Shown piece after piece: positions 18,558 through 25,470 of a stretch of DNA of 55,259 nt (position 1 is its first letter; each line of letters begins with the position of its first letter). Made by a program: the position numbers and the translations under genes. Source of the stretch: JAAYTL01 sp031460505 (lineage in GTDB: Bacteria > Bacillota > Clostridia > Tissierellales > Tissierellaceae); the NCBI GenBank assembly GCA_031460505.1, contig JAVKTT010000009.1, positions 1 through 55,259 of the forward strand. Direction: 5' to 3'. Below the pieces are notes generated by a model that had not been told where the DNA came from, made no database searches, and saw only the letters and a program-made list of their open reading frames with translations.

Positions 18558-19016
18558 CTATTTTAGAAGAACGAGTAATATGTTTTTAAGTATGTCAGCT
18601 CTAACAATATTGCTGTTATCATAAGCACTAGATAGCGAACTATCACTTATTGTTACTTTTATTATCTCTTCTTCTCTTTTAGTTATCAAACTTTCTTCAT
18701 ATAATCTATCAATAATATGATATGCTTTATTCTTAGAAATTGAATCTCCAATGGAATTTATAATTAGATTAACAGCATCCTCATTGTCTTCAATTTCAAC
18801 TTTGATAATTTTTATATACCCACCACCGCCTCTTTTACTCTCAATATAATATCCCCTATACGGCGTAAATCTTGTAGATAAAACATAATTTATTTGTGAT
18901 GGTGAACATTCAAAATACTGAGCCATTTCATTTCTTTGAATCTCTATTATATTATCTTCAGTATCTTGAAATAGCTGTACTATGAACCTTTCAATAATAT
19001 TGCTCAATCCAGGCAT
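18558..19016 (-). CDS. ctsR: Transcriptional repressor CtsR of class III stress genes
   Basis: CtsR represses clp genes and its own operon by binding tandem heptamers. The winged helix is at FECSPSQINYVLSTRFTPYRGY, with the glycine-rich wing SKRGGGGYI that contacts DNA and contains the McsB-targeted arginine. The ATG at 19016 follows GAGGAGGG. The frame is open to 19055, but the upstream part covers the operator. At 152 residues it matches the family. It is first in ctsR-mcsA-mcsB-clpC-radA. Confidence 0.97.
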   Translation of the reverse strand: MPGLSNIIERFIVQLFQDTEDNIIEIQRNEMAQYFECSPSQINYVLSTRFTPYRGYYIESKRGGGGYIKIIKVEIEDNEDAVNLIINSIGDSISKNKAYHIIDRLYEESLITKREEEIIKVTISDSSLSSAYDNSNIVRADILKNILLVLLK

Positions 19017-19033
19017 AATTACCCTCCTCTGAC

Positions 19034-19050
19034 TTTGACCTTCTTTGTCC
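19034..19050 (-). promoter_or_regulatory. CtsR operator
   Basis: On the minus strand GGACAAA-GAA-GGTCAAA matches the CtsR tandem heptad consensus (A/GGTCAAA-NAN-A/GGTCAAA) with one mismatch. It lies 18-34 bases upstream of the ctsR start, just before the ribosome site, so the operon should be autoregulated. Confidence 0.88.
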
Positions 19051-19065
19051 TTCATGTTATTTTTA

Positions 19066-19089
19066 TACCCTAACTTTCGTTAGGGTATT
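19066..19089. repeat. 10-bp perfect inverted repeat upstream of ctsR
   Basis: ATACCCTAAC-TTTC-GTTAGGGTAT lies between the transglutaminase stop and the CtsR box. It lacks a T-run on either side. On the minus strand it ends in TATAAA, a possible -10, with TTGAAT upstream as a possible -35 (19-base spacer), so the dyad would fill the spacer of the ctsR promoter. Weak terminator or regulator site remain open. Confidence 0.6.
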
Positions 19090-19092
19090 CAA

Positions 19093-19878
19093 TTAATATT
19101 CTCTTATTTTATTATATTCATTACTTGATTTTAACATACTTATATTTTGATTAGCCTTTATAAAGGCTGAATCATAGGTTGTATCTATTATTACCCAATT
19201 ATCGTTAATCAAAACTTCATTCCAAGCATGATAAGTACTTATATCATTTTTGTATCCTTTAACAAGCTTAGTTGGAATATTAAGTGATCTTAACATTGCA
19301 GCAAATAAGGATGAATAATCATAGCATATACCTGATAATGTTTTTAATGTGTCAATATTATTTGGCACATAATTATTGTCTAACTTCTTAATCTTATTAT
19401 AATCATAATTTATATTTTTTACAATATAATCGTAGATTGCTTTAATTTTATCTTTGTCGTTTTCCAAACCTTTGGTTAAATCTTCAGCTAATTTTACCTC
19501 TTGTCCATCTTTTTCCCAAACAACTGGCTGTGCTGATACTAAAAATGCATCTTTTTCATTAAATTTATCTAAATTTAATGTCTGTTTTTCTAAAACTTTG
19601 TATCTATTCCCACTAACATTTTCAAGTATTTTTATAGTATATTTTCCTTTTCCTAGTTGTAATGGAAGTACCTCATCAGAAGCCATCAAAGAATAATAGT
19701 ATTTATTATCATCTTTTTCTACTAATACTCTAATATCATCATCAAAATCTAGGCTGTTTATGTTCAATGTTCTATTGTCATTCATACTAATTAAATAACT
19801 AGAACCACCATATGCTTGTCCTAAGGATGTAAATACAAAAGTAAATATAAATAACATACTTAATATTTTTTTATACAA
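19093..19878 (-). CDS. Secreted transglutaminase-like cysteine protein
   Basis: The product (261 residues) begins with a signal peptide (KKILSMLFIFTFVFTSLG, cleavage probably near AYG). The C-terminal half carries a transglutaminase-like core with Cys185 in GICYDYSS, His217 in YHAWNE and Asp232 in IIDTTYD, the full Cys-His-Asp triad. The N-terminal ~110 residues look like a beta domain. The substrate is unknown; cross-linking or proteolysis at the cell surface is plausible. The TTG start at 19878 lies 8 bases after GGAG, and that ribosome site directly abuts a c-di-GMP-I riboswitch. It is downstream of the pilus operon but behind a terminator, so it is a separate transcript. Confidence 0.88.
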   Translation of the reverse strand: MYKKILSMLFIFTFVFTSLGQAYGGSSYLISMNDNRTLNINSLDFDDDIRVLVEKDDNKYYYSLMASDEVLPLQLGKGKYTIKILENVSGNRYKVLEKQTLNLDKFNEKDAFLVSAQPVVWEKDGQEVKLAEDLTKGLENDKDKIKAIYDYIVKNINYDYNKIKKLDNNYVPNNIDTLKTLSGICYDYSSLFAAMLRSLNIPTKLVKGYKNDISTYHAWNEVLINDNWVIIDTTYDSAFIKANQNISMLKSSNEYNKIREY

Positions 19879-19894
19879 ATAAAACTCTCCTTTC

Positions 19895-19970
19895 GGTGGC
19901 TGGCTACCATTTTACAGGCCCTATAGCTTTGCGCCCTTAAGTTTCCCTAAGTTTGCCTTTGTCGCTTGAC
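19895..19970 (-). ncRNA. Cyclic di-GMP-I riboswitch (GEMM-I)
   Basis: The minus strand carries AGGCAAAC, a stem CTTAGG-GAAA-CTTAAG (GNRA tetraloop capping P2), GGGCGCAAAGC, TATAGGGCC (tetraloop-receptor side) and ATGGTAGCCAGCCACC, all in GEMM-I order. GCTA...TAGC closes P3. The aptamer ends at 19896 and AAAGGAG follows within 4 bases, with no obvious terminator. This points to control of ribosome access for the transglutaminase gene. On or off polarity cannot be decided by eye. Confidence 0.92.
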
Positions 19971-20071
19971 AGTTTTTTAAATTTTAATTTTAAAATTATT
20001 AAATTATATTAATATAATACTATAAATTGGAAAAAAGTAAAATAAAAATATAAACTTTTTACAAATATTTT

Positions 20072-20118
20072 ACATAAAAAATCCTCCTATAAATAAGTAT
20101 TCTATTTAATGGAGGATT
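20072..20118 (-). terminator. Terminator of the pilus operon
   Basis: On the minus strand AATCCTCC and GGAGGATT flank a 24-base loop, and TTTTTTATG follows. It ends the pilus operon shortly after the anchor-protein stop at 20125. Confidence 0.8.
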
Positions 20119-20124
20119 ATTCTA

Positions 20125-20904
20125 TTAATCTTTCTTTTTACGTCCAATACCTATACCTAAACCTATTAATACAGTTCCTAGACCATAATAAGCCATAGTT
20201 GATATATCACCTGTCTTAGGCATAGTTGGCAGCCCTTCAGGTATTTCTTCTTCAATTTCTTCCTCTTCTATCGGTTCTTCTGGCTCTTCTACTTCAGGAA
20301 TCCCTTCAGGGATTTCTTCCTCAATCTCTTCTTCCTCAATTGGCTCCTCTGGTTCTACAGGAGTTACCGGAGTTACTGGAGTGACAGGAGGTGGGGTTGG
20401 AGGTGGAGTAGGCGGTTGTGGAGGTGGTGTTCTATATTCATTATCAAATATTACTTCATCAAGCTTACCCTCTTCACCAAGTAAATATAGAGTAACCATA
20501 GTCTCTAGACCGTTCCCTCTTGCATTGACTACAGATACAACAAGATTGTACTGTTTATCATCATAGGTAGCCAAATTATTGGTACCTGCTAATTGATATA
20601 CTGTATATGAGTAAATGCCCCGTGACAGGAAACTAATTTTGGGCAATTTAACAGTGTTTTCTCCTCTAATAATCAGATTATAAATTCCGTCTTTGCTACC
20701 TTCTGGCATAGGATAACCTAGATTATCGGATTTTAATACTATTCTATAATCCTCACCACCAGTTGGAGGTGAGCCCCGTAATTTAACTGTTACCGGTAAT
20801 TCAAAACCTGGTGCCTCTACTGCTAATACTAGCGGCGATAGTATTGTTAGAAAAAAAGTAAATAGAAGCAACATGGTTAATATCTTTGAATATTTAAATC
20901 TCAT
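20125..20904 (-). CDS. FctB-like proline-rich cell-wall-anchored pilus base protein
   Basis: This is a sortase substrate with 259 residues. It has a signal peptide, then one Spy0128/FctB-like immunoglobulin domain (about residues 32-158, ending in FDNEYR) and a proline-rich stalk (PPPQPPTPPPTPPP). A duplicated acidic 23-residue unit (EEPIEEEEIEEEIPEG twice) follows, then the sorting signal MPKTG, a hydrophobic segment and the basic tail GRKKKD. The polyproline tail and position after the sortase match FctB, the base subunit of streptococcal FCT pili. ATG at 20904 suits AGGAGG eight bases away; the ATG at 20910 is too close. Function is by analogy. Confidence 0.85.
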   Translation of the reverse strand: MRFKYSKILTMLLLFTFFLTILSPLVLAVEAPGFELPVTVKLRGSPPTGGEDYRIVLKSDNLGYPMPEGSKDGIYNLIIRGENTVKLPKISFLSRGIYSYTVYQLAGTNNLATYDDKQYNLVVSVVNARGNGLETMVTLYLLGEEGKLDEVIFDNEYRTPPPQPPTPPPTPPPVTPVTPVTPVEPEEPIEEEEIEEEIPEGIPEVEEPEEPIEEEEIEEEIPEGLPTMPKTGDISTMAYYGLGTVLIGLGIGIGRKKKD

Positions 20905-20916
20905 ATGCATAACCTC

Positions 20917-21678
20917 CTATTCTGTTGAATTTGGTTCCATAACCGCTAAGATTACTGTTCTTGCATCTGTAAATTCAAATGAACAGGTAGTGAGTGCTAA
21001 AATTTGTAGATCTTCCATCGCCCTCATTTCTTCCATAATATCTTCATTAAGAAATAATGCATTATTATCTACATACTCTATCAATTCATCTATATTATCC
21101 CCCCAAAAATTGGGATTAAATATCTCAACTTCATTTGAAGGCACTACAAGGGTTACAAATATCTTTAAATCATAGGATTTATCAAGTGTAAGAAGGGATC
21201 CTGTCTGATTCTTTTTAAAGAATGATTCTTCCTTATATAGATTAATATCTGCGAACATCCTACCACTACTTATGCTATGACCATAGAGCAAGGAGTACCC
21301 ATCCTCAAAGTTTTTATCATTTCGCGAGTCTAAAAAGATGCTCCCTGCAAGGGCAAAGTCACCATATATATCTTTGTTTATATAAGTTAAGTTGGTCTTT
21401 CCTTGTACAATTGGATAATCCATAATTGTATTATCAATTGTAACCCAACCTACTACATCAGAGTTGATAGCTAGCAATTCATCAAAGGTAGGTTGATCTT
21501 CTCCAATCCCTGGCTTTAGCTTCAACATCTCTGCACGAACGTCATCTATTTCGGCATAGACTAGACTATTATCCCATAGTGCATATGCAGCGTACCCACC
21601 TGCAATGCATAATGATATTACAACAACATAGCTTACAAGTGTGTTAGCTGCCTTTAGTATAAACTTTGAAGTTCCCAT
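20917..21678 (-). CDS. Class B sortase (pilin polymerase-type)
   Basis: This membrane-anchored transpeptidase has an N-terminal membrane segment (residues 13-34). The catalytic residues are His134 in YGHS, Cys232 in LALTTCSF and Arg240 in TDAR, the TLxTC-type site of sortases. The spacing of His and Cys and the helical insert before the Cys fit class B. Class B sortases in FCT pilus islands (SrtC of group A Streptococcus) polymerise pilins. It lies between the FctA-like pilin and the FctB-like anchor, so the same job is likely. Length is 253 residues. Confidence 0.92.
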   Translation of the reverse strand: MGTSKFILKAANTLVSYVVVISLCIAGGYAAYALWDNSLVYAEIDDVRAEMLKLKPGIGEDQPTFDELLAINSDVVGWVTIDNTIMDYPIVQGKTNLTYINKDIYGDFALAGSIFLDSRNDKNFEDGYSLLYGHSISSGRMFADINLYKEESFFKKNQTGSLLTLDKSYDLKIFVTLVVPSNEVEIFNPNFWGDNIDELIEYVDNNALFLNEDIMEEMRAMEDLQILALTTCSFEFTDARTVILAVMEPNSTE

Positions 21679-21754
21679 GCAACTACACTCCCATCATTTT
21701 GTAGAGGTTGATAGCGTAGATGCTGCCATCAACCCTAGCAAATTATATTCTTTA

Positions 21755-22801
21755 TTATTTCTCATCAGATACTCTTCTCTTAAATGTGAAAGCTACTAAT
21801 CCTGCTGCAACACCTACTAATATTAAGACATATGGCAGGTTATCAAGATTTATACCTGTATCAATTATAATGTCTCTCTCATTTGTGATAGTAGTAGATA
21901 TAGCTGCTGCTTGGAACTCTCCTTCTTCTTTACCATCATAAGATGCTACATATTCACCTGAATCTGTCTCTTCTACTTCATAATATACATCATATGGTAG
22001 ATTTTCAATAGTGACTGATTCGTCACCTTTTAGTTTATAGACAGCTGTATATTCTCCGTCATCATTAGGACCACTAACATCAGTTGTGTACCAAACAATC
22101 GGATCTGCATTTATAACCTTTCCTTCCAGAGGACTTATAGTTACTGTAACTTCAAATTCATCATTTGGATCTGAATAGTTACCAGTAATAACTTTGTTAA
22201 TAGTTAAGTCACCAGCTGAAAATTCATTTTTAAAAGTTTCTACTTTAATTCTTTCTTCAGTTTCTTCATCAATCCTTGTCACTGTTAAAAGACGTAAAAA
22301 TTCTGATTCCCCCTCTTCTCCAAAGTCAGGATTGTTAATTACCGTAACTGCTAAATCGTGAGGTCCTACATTATATTTAAAACCTGCGGTATTACCTGCT
22401 ACTTCTGTGATAGGATAGGTGTATACTCCAACTTGAGTAAATGTTGGTAAATTGATATTTGCAGTACCAGTTGCTTCACCTTGTGCAATGCCAATTGTAA
22501 ATGTGGCTGGATCAAAGGCTGGAGCTGTTATAGGATCTCCATCTCTTAACCCTGTTCCTGCTCCATTTGGAACTCCCCCGACTAATTCTCCAACATAAAA
22601 TTCAAATATTTCTTCTGGATTTATAGCATAATTTGTGTCTTCTCCTTCTCCCGCCTTATTATTACGAATAACTTCTTTAATAATCTCTACACCTTCCCAA
22701 TCCACATATGCTGGTGGGTCTTCATTTTCTACAGCAAATGCTCCTACTCCCATAATCAATACTAAGGTCAGCACTAATAATATTGTTAATAATTTCTTCA
22801 T
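21755..22801 (-). CDS. FctA/Spy0128-like major pilin
   Basis: The 348-residue protein has a signal peptide (cut near AFA-VENED) and two Ig-like domains. Domain 1 (about 35-195) has the pattern expected for an internal Lys-Asn isopeptide: Lys42 (IIKEV), Glu133 (ITEVAG), Asn192 (FKNEF). Domain 2 (196-308) repeats it with Lys203, Glu275 or Glu277, and Asn307. The C-terminus has IIDTG (312-316), then INLDNLPYVLIL and a basic tail, comparable to the EVPTG...PYIAL signal of streptococcal FctA. No canonical LPxTG is present. Position before a class B sortase supports a pilus shaft role. Confidence 0.87.
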   Translation of the reverse strand: MKKLLTILLVLTLVLIMGVGAFAVENEDPPAYVDWEGVEIIKEVIRNNKAGEGEDTNYAINPEEIFEFYVGELVGGVPNGAGTGLRDGDPITAPAFDPATFTIGIAQGEATGTANINLPTFTQVGVYTYPITEVAGNTAGFKYNVGPHDLAVTVINNPDFGEEGESEFLRLLTVTRIDEETEERIKVETFKNEFSAGDLTINKVITGNYSDPNDEFEVTVTISPLEGKVINADPIVWYTTDVSGPNDDGEYTAVYKLKGDESVTIENLPYDVYYEVEETDSGEYVASYDGKEEGEFQAAAISTTITNERDIIIDTGINLDNLPYVLILVGVAAGLVAFTFKRRVSDEK

Positions 22802-22824
22802 TTTTTAAACCTCCCTTTATTGTT

Positions 22825-23367
22825 TTACAAACCTCTTCTTCTAAGAATAGTGATTACTTTTCCCTCTACATTATCCATAGGAATGGGACCGAAGTCACGG
22901 CTATCTATGGTTTGTGTCCTATAATCACCAAGTATAAACACATGATTCTTCGGGACTTCGTAAGGGTATTCTATTCCTTCTTTTTCATATGTGGGATACA
23001 TTATCTCACCGGATTGCACTGTACCGTTAATACGCAAGGTCCCAGTATCATCCATGCTAATAAAATCATTTTCCCGAGCAATATAACGTCCCACTTTTCT
23101 TTCTCCATTCACCTTAAAGGTGATTACATCATTCTTTTCAAAGTGTTGCTGCAATCTAAAAACGATTAATAAATCACCATCTTTTATTGCTGGGAACATC
23201 TCATTTCCCTTTGTCCTTGATAATAAGAACACTTGAGTGAATATTAGATATCCCAGAATTGATAATATAATTATCCTTATTAAAAGACTTACATATCCTT
23301 CTTTTATTGCTAGTTTATTTCTTCTTTTTTTTATAACTTGAGAGATACTACCTATTTTGTTCATCAT
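22825..23367 (-). CDS. SipA-like signal peptidase I homologue lacking the catalytic dyad
   Basis: This 180-residue S26-family protein has one N-terminal membrane segment and the usual box E (GDYRTQTIDSRDFGPI). The catalytic serine position in the GxSMxP motif is Glu (GNEMFP, residue 56), and the general-base lysine position is Gly (KVGRYIA, residue 93). Such a protein should not cleave signal peptides. In group A Streptococcus, pilus-island SipA likewise has Asp and Gly at these positions, and is needed for pilus polymerisation as a chaperone-like factor. The start at 23367 follows GGAGAG; the frame is open to 23382 and overlaps the preceding small gene. Confidence 0.88.
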   Translation of the reverse strand: MMNKIGSISQVIKKRRNKLAIKEGYVSLLIRIIILSILGYLIFTQVFLLSRTKGNEMFPAIKDGDLLIVFRLQQHFEKNDVITFKVNGERKVGRYIARENDFISMDDTGTLRINGTVQSGEIMYPTYEKEGIEYPYEVPKNHVFILGDYRTQTIDSRDFGPIPMDNVEGKVITILRRRGL

Positions 23368-23593
23368 ATGCCATCTCTCCATCTTGCCCGTCTATTCCGG
23401 TTTGTTTATAACATTCAATTAGAGTATTATATCTTACTCTTTCAGCCTCTAATGCAGCTTCATACATGCTATTAAGCTCATCTATTTTCTTCCAAACGTC
23501 CTGTTCATCTACGCCTCCGAAGAAATTTTTACGAAAACAAACTTTCTCTAACCAATCTGCTATTTTTTTAATATTGTTTTCGTTATTCTTCAT
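23348..23593 (-). CDS. Small protein of the pilus operon, unknown function (81 aa)
   Basis: This cytoplasmic protein has no signal or membrane segment. It is charged and helical, with WLEKVCFRKNFFGGVDEQDV followed by a helix KIDELNSMYEAALEAERVR. I do not recognise a named family with confidence. The GGVDxxDVxxKIxxLN pattern is loosely like DivIVA/GpsB N-terminal motifs. It sits between the large surface protein and the SipA-like gene and overlaps the latter by 20 bases, so it is translationally coupled to pilus assembly. Role unknown. Confidence 0.75.
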   Translation of the reverse strand: MKNNENNIKKIADWLEKVCFRKNFFGGVDEQDVWKKIDELNSMYEAALEAERVRYNTLIECYKQTGIDGQDGEMAYDEQNR

Positions 23594-23605
23594 GGTAGCC
23601 TCCTG

Positions 23606-25294
23606 TTAATCTTCCTTACGGATATTTTTTTTACGAACAATTCCTACCCCTAATCCAACTGTTGTTAGTCCAAGGATTAGAATATATGGCAGAGTGTCAA
23701 ATGTGATGCCTGTACCGATATCAACATATTTATGATTTGTGACTGAGATGGTTATATCTGATTTGTACACTGATAAATCTATGGTGTATGAGCCATCATC
23801 GTTTTGGGTAATCTCATCTTCTCCAACTTTAACTGCAACATCATAACCATTAGAAACTTCAGTTAATGTTAGTACAGCATTTATCGGAATATCTTCAAGC
23901 TCTTCTGACTCACCATCAGATAGACTGAATTTAATTGGATCGTCTCCATCTACTATCACAGTAAATGCAAACTCTCTTGTTAAATCACCAAAGTTACCTG
24001 TTACTTCCTTCTCTATAGTCACATCTACTGTCTGCAAAGTGTAGGTATTTTTAACTGCAATATCTGCTGGGTATCCACCAATAAAACTGTAAGCACCTGA
24101 AACTATTTGTGACCATTGACTAGAATCTGGAATATGCAGTATACCATTTTCAAAATTATAATCAAAATCTTGACCTCGGAAGGTAAATTTTAGATCGTTA
24201 GGATCATCTCCGCTAAACCAATAAAATTCAGTTCCATTATCAATGCTTAATGGGTTTATTGTTTTTAAAGCTGCGATTATAGCTAGGGTCTGTGAAGCAG
24301 ATAACCTATGCTCTGTCCAAACAAAAACACCAGCACTTTCTGTAAGTTTTGTGGCTATTAGATTAGGGGCTATACCATCTATTTTGAGGTCATTATATTT
24401 CTGCGTATTCGTCTTCCTCCATAGTCTAGTATCCCACTCTACTTCAGCTGCTACTGTAGTTACTTCACCATCATTGTCAGTATCTACTGTATAATTTGTG
24501 AGCGCTTCTCCAGTTTCAACTACATTGTAGGTTCCAGCCGGCCAATCTTCAATAGCCCATTTATAAGTGATTTCACCATTATCTATAATTGGTCCAATTA
24601 CATCTACATCATTAAGTGACAAGTCTTTGGCTGTTCTTGAATCACTTTGGGAAGTGATGGTAATCTTAAAGTTGGTTAATTGGTTAATCTGTTCTTGGGT
24701 AAGACCAAAAAATGTTTTACTTACTCTTATCAATGGATTATCTGGAGTAGCTTCACCAAGTTGTAACTGGATACTAATATTTGGCACATAATATACTTTA
24801 ATCACATTATTCTCTTCAGTTACTTCAAAAGGTAATGTTGAGATTTCTTCATCTATCACATATCTCTCAGGTAAGCCTTCTGGGTCAGGTATATCTTCTG
24901 CATTAATTTCAGGATTATCTGAATCTACCTCACCTTTCATTTCTCCTACTATTTCCTCTCCATCCAATGCAGTAAAATAATATATTATTGTATATTCTAA
25001 TTTCTCTACATCTTCCTCATATGCATCACCTGTAACTGTATCTCCTTCTCCACCTGATACATCTGGAACTTTTGGTTGATCTTGGTTATCTGATGTGTCT
25101 GGCATGCCTACTTCTACATCAGAATCAGCTGGGGCTTCACTTTCATAAACATACCCTGCAACAGAATTGCCTTTATCATTTAAAATATCTAGGGGTTCTC
25201 CGTTAATATCTTCTGTAAAAGTGCTGACCCCCAAGGTGAATATCATTACAAAGACTAAAAATATTGCTATTCCATTTCTAAATACTATCTTCAT
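23606..25294 (-). CDS. Large pilus-associated surface protein (Cpa position), multi-domain
   Basis: This 562-residue protein has a signal peptide and an acidic low-complexity spacer (about 29-95). A MucBP-like strand-rich segment follows (YTIIYYFTALDGEEIVG, about 98-170), then a unique central region, and a C-terminal Ig-like domain starting VTIEKEVTGNFGD. The C-terminus has DIGTG (about 525-529), ITFDTLPYILIL and a basic tail, closely parallel to the signal of the downstream pilin. No cysteine is present, so the thioester adhesin domain of streptococcal Cpa is absent. It is first in the operon behind a SARP-type promoter. Adhesin or tip role is inferred from position. Confidence 0.82.
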   Translation of the reverse strand: MKIVFRNGIAIFLVFVMIFTLGVSTFTEDINGEPLDILNDKGNSVAGYVYESEAPADSDVEVGMPDTSDNQDQPKVPDVSGGEGDTVTGDAYEEDVEKLEYTIIYYFTALDGEEIVGEMKGEVDSDNPEINAEDIPDPEGLPERYVIDEEISTLPFEVTEENNVIKVYYVPNISIQLQLGEATPDNPLIRVSKTFFGLTQEQINQLTNFKITITSQSDSRTAKDLSLNDVDVIGPIIDNGEITYKWAIEDWPAGTYNVVETGEALTNYTVDTDNDGEVTTVAAEVEWDTRLWRKTNTQKYNDLKIDGIAPNLIATKLTESAGVFVWTEHRLSASQTLAIIAALKTINPLSIDNGTEFYWFSGDDPNDLKFTFRGQDFDYNFENGILHIPDSSQWSQIVSGAYSFIGGYPADIAVKNTYTLQTVDVTIEKEVTGNFGDLTREFAFTVIVDGDDPIKFSLSDGESEELEDIPINAVLTLTEVSNGYDVAVKVGEDEITQNDDGSYTIDLSVYKSDITISVTNHKYVDIGTGITFDTLPYILILGLTTVGLGVGIVRKKNIRKED

Positions 25295-25358
25295 TCATAA
25301 ATCACCTCCACATCAAAATGTGTATAATACACTGGAATTATTTACCTCTCTTTACTAT

Positions 25359-25412
25359 ATTATACTCTGCATGGGTTACCTATCAGCTTCTTGAGGGTTA
25401 CATATGGATTAC
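25359..25412 (-). promoter_or_regulatory. SARP-type promoter/operator of the pilus operon
   Basis: Minus-strand heptamers GTAATCC (25412-25406), GTAACCC (25401-25395) and GTAACCC (25379-25373) start 11 and then 22 bases apart, on one face of the helix. The last ends 8 bases before TATAAT (25364-25359). No good -35 is present. This is the layout of promoters activated by SARP/OmpR-type winged-helix proteins. Confidence 0.8.
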
Positions 25413-25419
25413 ATGGACA

Positions 25420-25455
25420 AAAAAATAAAAAAACCTACTAGAAAATTCTAGTAAG
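25420..25455 (-). terminator. Terminator after the SARP-like regulator
   Basis: CTTACTAGAA-TT-TTCTAGTAGG on the minus strand is followed by a run of seven T and further T-rich sequence. Confidence 0.88.
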
Positions 25456-25470
25456 CTGATTTAGTATTAC

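Noticed and set aside
20240..20400. Short tandem repeats that might be read as a CRISPR or satellite
   Set aside because: They are the coding repeats of the acidic/proline-rich stalk of the FctB-like protein; units are in frame and lack spacers.
25295..25358. A second c-di-GMP riboswitch in the pilus operon leader
   Set aside because: The 5' leader is under 70 bases and lacks the GEMM motifs; the direct repeats explain the region better.
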